The notes under the pieces were generated by a model. The model worked only from the letters and a program-made list of their open reading frames with translations, did not search any database and was not told the origin of the DNA. The position numbers were made by a program, and so were the translations under genes. DNA of 64,000 bases from JALZAQ01 sp038253885 (GTDB lineage Bacteria > Gemmatimonadota > Gemmatimonadetes > Gemmatimonadales > Gemmatimonadaceae), in contig JBBSGP010000002.1 of assembly GCA_038253885.1 (NCBI GenBank), forward strand, positions 62,001 to 126,000. Direction: 5' to 3'. Shown one piece after another: positions 61,268 to 64,000 of this stretch. Within the stretch, counting starts at the first letter, position 1; each line of letters opens with the position of its first letter.

Positions 61268-62478
61268 TGACCCGCGTGCGGCGACCCATTCTGACAGCGC
61301 TCCTCGTCCTCGGTGCGTGCCGCTTCGATCGAGTGGTGGTTCCGACGGGTCAGGGTCCACTCGTCGTTCATGTTGTGATCAACCGGGGAGAGTTCTACCA
61401 GTACGTGCTGGTGGAGCGCGCGCTGACGGGACGGGTGGACACCGACAGCACGACCTTCGATCCGGACAATCCGATCGTGTCATCGGGCGGGACGCCGGTG
61501 AGCGATGCGCGCGTCGAGCTGCTCTGGATCCCGAACAATCCGAACCAGCTTCGCTGCCGTCCCGCGATTGGCGTCGAGCAACGAACTGTGAGAGCCGACG
61601 GGCGTGGGGCGGGAGTCTACGCCGTCCCCAGCTTTCCCTCGTTCTCGTTTCCGAAGCCGTCCACGAGCTGCGACGGCATCTCGGTGGTGCCGGGTGAGAC
61701 GATCCAGGTGGTGGTCACGGATCCCACCGGACTTCGCGTGTCCGCCTCGACCCGGATCCCGCTGGCGCAGATCGTCGCTGCCCGCCAGACCTTCGATACC
61801 CTGGATCGCACCCGCGACACGTTGAAGGTCGAGTGGACGACGACAACCGAGGCTCCGCACTACCTATTCCAGGTCGGCTCTCCGTTCGGTCCGTTCAGCC
61901 TTTTCGTCACCGATAGGCGGGTCATACTCCCGGGTGATCTTCGCAACCCGTTCGCCCGGGGTCAGCCGGCGCTCTTTCTGCCCGGCTTCCAGCAAACGGT
62001 CACGGTCGGGGCGGTCGACCAGAACTACTGGGATTACTATCGAACGCGGTTCCTTCCGGGCTACGCCGGGCCACCGATCTCTCACGTGCAGGGTGGGGCC
62101 GGACTGGTGGGCTCGATCGTTCCGCTCGAGAGGCGCACGGTTGAGGTGGTGAAGCGATTCGACGCCCCGATCGAGGGACGCTATCTCGCGTCCACTCGCG
62201 TTTTCGACCCGTACTATCCGGGATTCGTCGAGTCGCTGACGCTCTATGCGTACGCGGATTCGGCGGGCGCCACCCTCCTCAGCGGATCGTTCCAGTCGGA
62301 CACGCTGCGGACCGGCGTCATCGGACAGATGCGCGGCTCCCGGGTCACCTTCGCTCTGGTGCGACAGCAGAGCGCACGCGACACGCTGCGGAGCTTTGCT
62401 GGAGAGCTCGACGGACGCTCCCTGCGCGGAACTCTGTCGGGGGGGGGAGCCGGGGCGATCGAGTTCCGGAAGCAGTGA
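61267..62478 (+). CDS. DUF4249-like lipoprotein, partner of the TonB receptor
   Basis: 403 residues with a lipobox (LLVLGAC). Beta-rich throughout, with VVHVVINRGEFYQYVLVERAL, GTPVSDARVELLW and RADGRGAGVYAVPS, the pattern of DUF4249 lipoproteins usually encoded right after a TonB receptor in Bacteroidota. Here it overlaps the receptor stop by one base (TGATG), so co-translation is very likely. It probably sits on the cell surface or outer leaflet and helps capture ligand. A G9 run near the 3' end (62439-62447) is a possible slippage site. Confidence 0.78.
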   Translation: MTRVRRPILTALLVLGACRFDRVVVPTGQGPLVVHVVINRGEFYQYVLVERALTGRVDTDSTTFDPDNPIVSSGGTPVSDARVELLWIPNNPNQLRCRPAIGVEQRTVRADGRGAGVYAVPSFPSFSFPKPSTSCDGISVVPGETIQVVVTDPTGLRVSASTRIPLAQIVAARQTFDTLDRTRDTLKVEWTTTTEAPHYLFQVGSPFGPFSLFVTDRRVILPGDLRNPFARGQPALFLPGFQQTVTVGAVDQNYWDYYRTRFLPGYAGPPISHVQGGAGLVGSIVPLERRTVEVVKRFDAPIEGRYLASTRVFDPYYPGFVESLTLYAYADSAGATLLSGSFQSDTLRTGVIGQMRGSRVTFALVRQQSARDTLRSFAGELDGRSLRGTLSGGGAGAIEFRKQ

Positions 62479-62500
62479 GAGTCGCGTAGACGGCGAACGG

Positions 62501-62995
62501 TCAACCGGCGGACAGCTCGGCTCTCAGGTTGTCACCCGTGAGCCGCTCGGCGGCGGATTCGTCTCCCGCGCGGCGGATGACGCCGCGAACCACCTCATCG
62601 ACGGTCGCCAGCGGAGCCTCGGCCTCCGCGCTGACATCCACCTCCCACTTGCCGCGATCCGCTCCCTTGAGGGTGAGCTGGTAGTGCGCGGTGAATATCG
62701 TCAGCCTGTCGGGAGCGGGACCATGGGCTCTGGCACGCTCGGCGATCTCGCTCGCATCCTTCTTCATCACCGGGGCATCCGTGTCCAGCCAGGAGTCGTC
62801 CGCCGGTGGCGGCGCGTCGCCGGCCTGCCCCGCCGGCTCCAACGGCAGTGAACGCTCGAGCCGCGCGGCGATCACCGCCACACCGGTCTCCCGTCCTCCC
62901 TGGCGGCTTGGCTGGAAGAGGTGAATCTCCTCGATCCGCTCGAGCGGGATCTGCGCGGCGATGGCCTTCAGAAATCGTTCACGACCTTCCGTCAT
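62501..62995 (-). CDS. Hypothetical protein
   Basis: 164 residues, acidic, no signal peptide or membrane helix. The N-terminal half begins MTEGRERFLKAIAAQIPLERIEEIHLF, followed by VAVIAARLE, a Pro/Ala/Asp linker, then a beta part RLTIFTAHYQLTLKGADRGKWEVDVSAEA. I do not recognise a family. The ATG overlaps the stop of the TIGR00300-type gene by 4 bases (ATGA), so it is translated with it, and a related metabolic or regulatory role is possible. Confidence 0.7.
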   Translation of the reverse strand: MTEGRERFLKAIAAQIPLERIEEIHLFQPSRQGGRETGVAVIAARLERSLPLEPAGQAGDAPPPADDSWLDTDAPVMKKDASEIAERARAHGPAPDRLTIFTAHYQLTLKGADRGKWEVDVSAEAEAPLATVDEVVRGVIRRAGDESAAERLTGDNLRAELSAG

Positions 62996-64000
62996 CGTGA
63001 CACCACGGCCGGGCGTCCCCGCGCCGGCGCGGGCCCGCGCGTGTCGAGCTCACGCTCGACGTAGACCCTGAGGATGTGCATGAAGTCCTGAGCGTTTGTG
63101 ACCACGCCGAACGCCTGGTGAGTGCCGCGGTCCTTGAGCTTGCTGACGACAAACTCGGCCGAATCCACGCAGATCGTCGCGAGCTCGCGCAGCGCGCCGT
63201 CGGGCTCGGTGACGAAAGCCGGGAGCATGTTTCCCGTGGCGATGGCGTGCAGAGCGGTCGCGATGAGCAGGGCCATCGTTGCCTTGACCGTGTGATTCCT
63301 CATTGCATCCTGCGCCGCGATGGCATCGGTGATGACATCGGGGAGCGGACCGTCGTCGCGGATCGAGCCCGTGAGCACGAACGGCACGCTATATCTGACG
63401 CAGGCATGCATGATTCCGTCGGCGATGATTCCCTGCTCCACGGCCCGCGCGATGGAGCCGGCCGCGCGCACCTTGTTGATGGCGCGCATGTGCAAGCCGT
63501 GCCCCCCGCTCGTCGCCTCTCCCTTTCCGGTCATTCCGAGAGTCGTGCCGAAGATGGAGGCCTCGATGTCGTGAACGGCCACGGCATTGCCGGCAAGCAG
63601 CGCTCCGACGAAGCCGTTCGCGATGAACCACGTCATGTCGGCTCGGGCACGCGAGTGAACGAGCGCCGGTCCGGTGACCCACACCGGATAGCCCCCGCGC
63701 TCTCGCTCGGCCACGAGAAGCTGGGCCATGAGAGCGTAGTCGATCGGCTTCTCCCGGGAGACCTCGCTGGTCATGAACTTGAACTCGCCGTCTGGACCCT
63801 CGACCCCGAAGGCCTGAGAATGGACGTAGATACCGGCCGATCCGTCCTCCTCATGGCCGACGGCGATATCATCGCCCTTGTGCACGCGGCGGCTCTCCCG
63901 CACCCAGAGCTCACCCGCCTGGTCGCGGACCAGCGCGGCGTCCATTCGCGGCTCGCGCGGCATGCGCCACTCACCGCCGAGCTTCACGTAGGTCGGCAGG
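62992..64000 (-). CDS. TIGR00300-family (ArgZ/ornithine cyclodeaminase type) protein, 5' end beyond window
   Basis: At least 336 residues read in frame to the right edge, so the start is missing. The conserved segments VWVTGPALVHSRARADM, GFVGALLAGNAVAVHDIEASIFGTTLG, GGHGLHMRAINKVRAAGSIARAVEQGI, VLTGSIRDDGPLPDVITDAIAAQDAMR and TALHAIATGNMLPAFV are characteristic of the family once annotated LOR/SDH bifunctional region, now known as ornithine cyclodeaminase in methanogens and as the C-terminal part of cyanobacterial ArgZ/AgrE. An NAD-binding role in arginine/ornithine metabolism is likely. Whether an N-terminal arginine dihydrolase domain is present lies outside the window. Confidence 0.85.
   Translation of the reverse strand, partial: LPTYVKLGGEWRMPREPRMDAALVRDQAGELWVRESRRVHKGDDIAVGHEEDGSAGIYVHSQAFGVEGPDGEFKFMTSEVSREKPIDYALMAQLLVAERERGGYPVWVTGPALVHSRARADMTWFIANGFVGALLAGNAVAVHDIEASIFGTTLGMTGKGEATSGGHGLHMRAINKVRAAGSIARAVEQGIIADGIMHACVRYSVPFVLTGSIRDDGPLPDVITDAIAAQDAMRNHTVKATMALLIATALHAIATGNMLPAFVTEPDGALRELATICVDSAEFVVSKLKDRGTHQAFGVVTNAQDFMHILRVYVERELDTRGPAPARGRPAVVSR

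Overview
The window is GC-rich bacterial chromosome with short intergenic gaps, many GTG starts and frequent 4-10 base gene overlaps. The gene content (two PadR regulators, each next to a very large MacB/FtsX-type permease with the ADOP architecture, TonB-dependent receptor plus DUF4249-like lipoprotein, adenosylcobalamin-type ribonucleotide reductase, HAF-repeat and YtxH proteins) fits a Gemmatimonadota or Acidobacteriota-like soil bacterium. Gemmatimonadota is my best guess; no rRNA or tRNA was seen to test it, and no CRISPR array, prophage or insertion sequence was seen.

Layout. 1-6.6 kb, minus strand: pyruvate kinase and an MBL hydrolase, then class II aldolase, an H-box protein without an ATPase domain and an NtrC-type regulator, coupled by overlapping starts and stops, then a YtxH protein and the start of a YihY protein. 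6.8-17 kb: a lipoprotein, an ERMP1-like M28 membrane peptidase, a HAF-repeat lipoprotein, transaldolase, a membrane diguanylate cyclase, a glycine-zipper protein and an ABC exporter. 17-21 kb: PadR, ADOP permease and a DUF5946-like gene. 20.8-24.1 kb: AhpD-like protein, iodotyrosine-deiodinase-like flavoprotein, nitrilase and PAP2 phosphatase in one minus-strand run. 24.9-27.5 kb: nrdJ. 28-36 kb: galactoside utilisation (GH-D clan glycosidase, a Na+/sugar symporter fused to a nucleotidyltransferase, galactokinase-like GHMP kinase, and a convergent GH35 beta-galactosidase). 36-39 kb: second ADOP/PadR pair. 39-41.4 kb: gamma carbonic anhydrase and cell-wall amidase. 41.6-45.9 kb: Ser/Thr kinase, PP2C phosphatase and FHA-protease operon. 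45.8-51.2 kb: murQ-anmK-nagZ plus a second SSS symporter, a compact peptidoglycan amino-sugar recycling operon. 51.3-64 kb: beta-barrel-like protein, gamma-glutamyltransferase, lipoprotein, two-component pair, CcdA, alkaline-phosphatase-superfamily protein, TonB receptor plus DUF4249-like lipoprotein, an unknown protein and a TIGR00300 (ArgZ/ornithine cyclodeaminase type) gene running off the right edge.

Most notable. (1) At 23517-24062 (minus) a full-length AhpD-family gene is interrupted only by one in-frame TGA, exactly where the second, nucleophilic cysteine of the CxxC motif belongs. Glu, Cys and His of the AhpD catalytic set are all in place, and a 6-bp hairpin with a CGGGA loop starts 10 nt after the TGA. 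This looks like a selenoprotein. (2) The neighbouring nitroreductase carries the Glu/Tyr/Lys lid triad with the spacing of iodotyrosine deiodinase. (3) A sodium/sugar symporter is fused to a sugar-phosphate nucleotidyltransferase directly before a galactokinase. (4) An SSS symporter sits in the murQ-anmK-nagZ operon, making it a candidate MurNAc/anhydroMurNAc importer.
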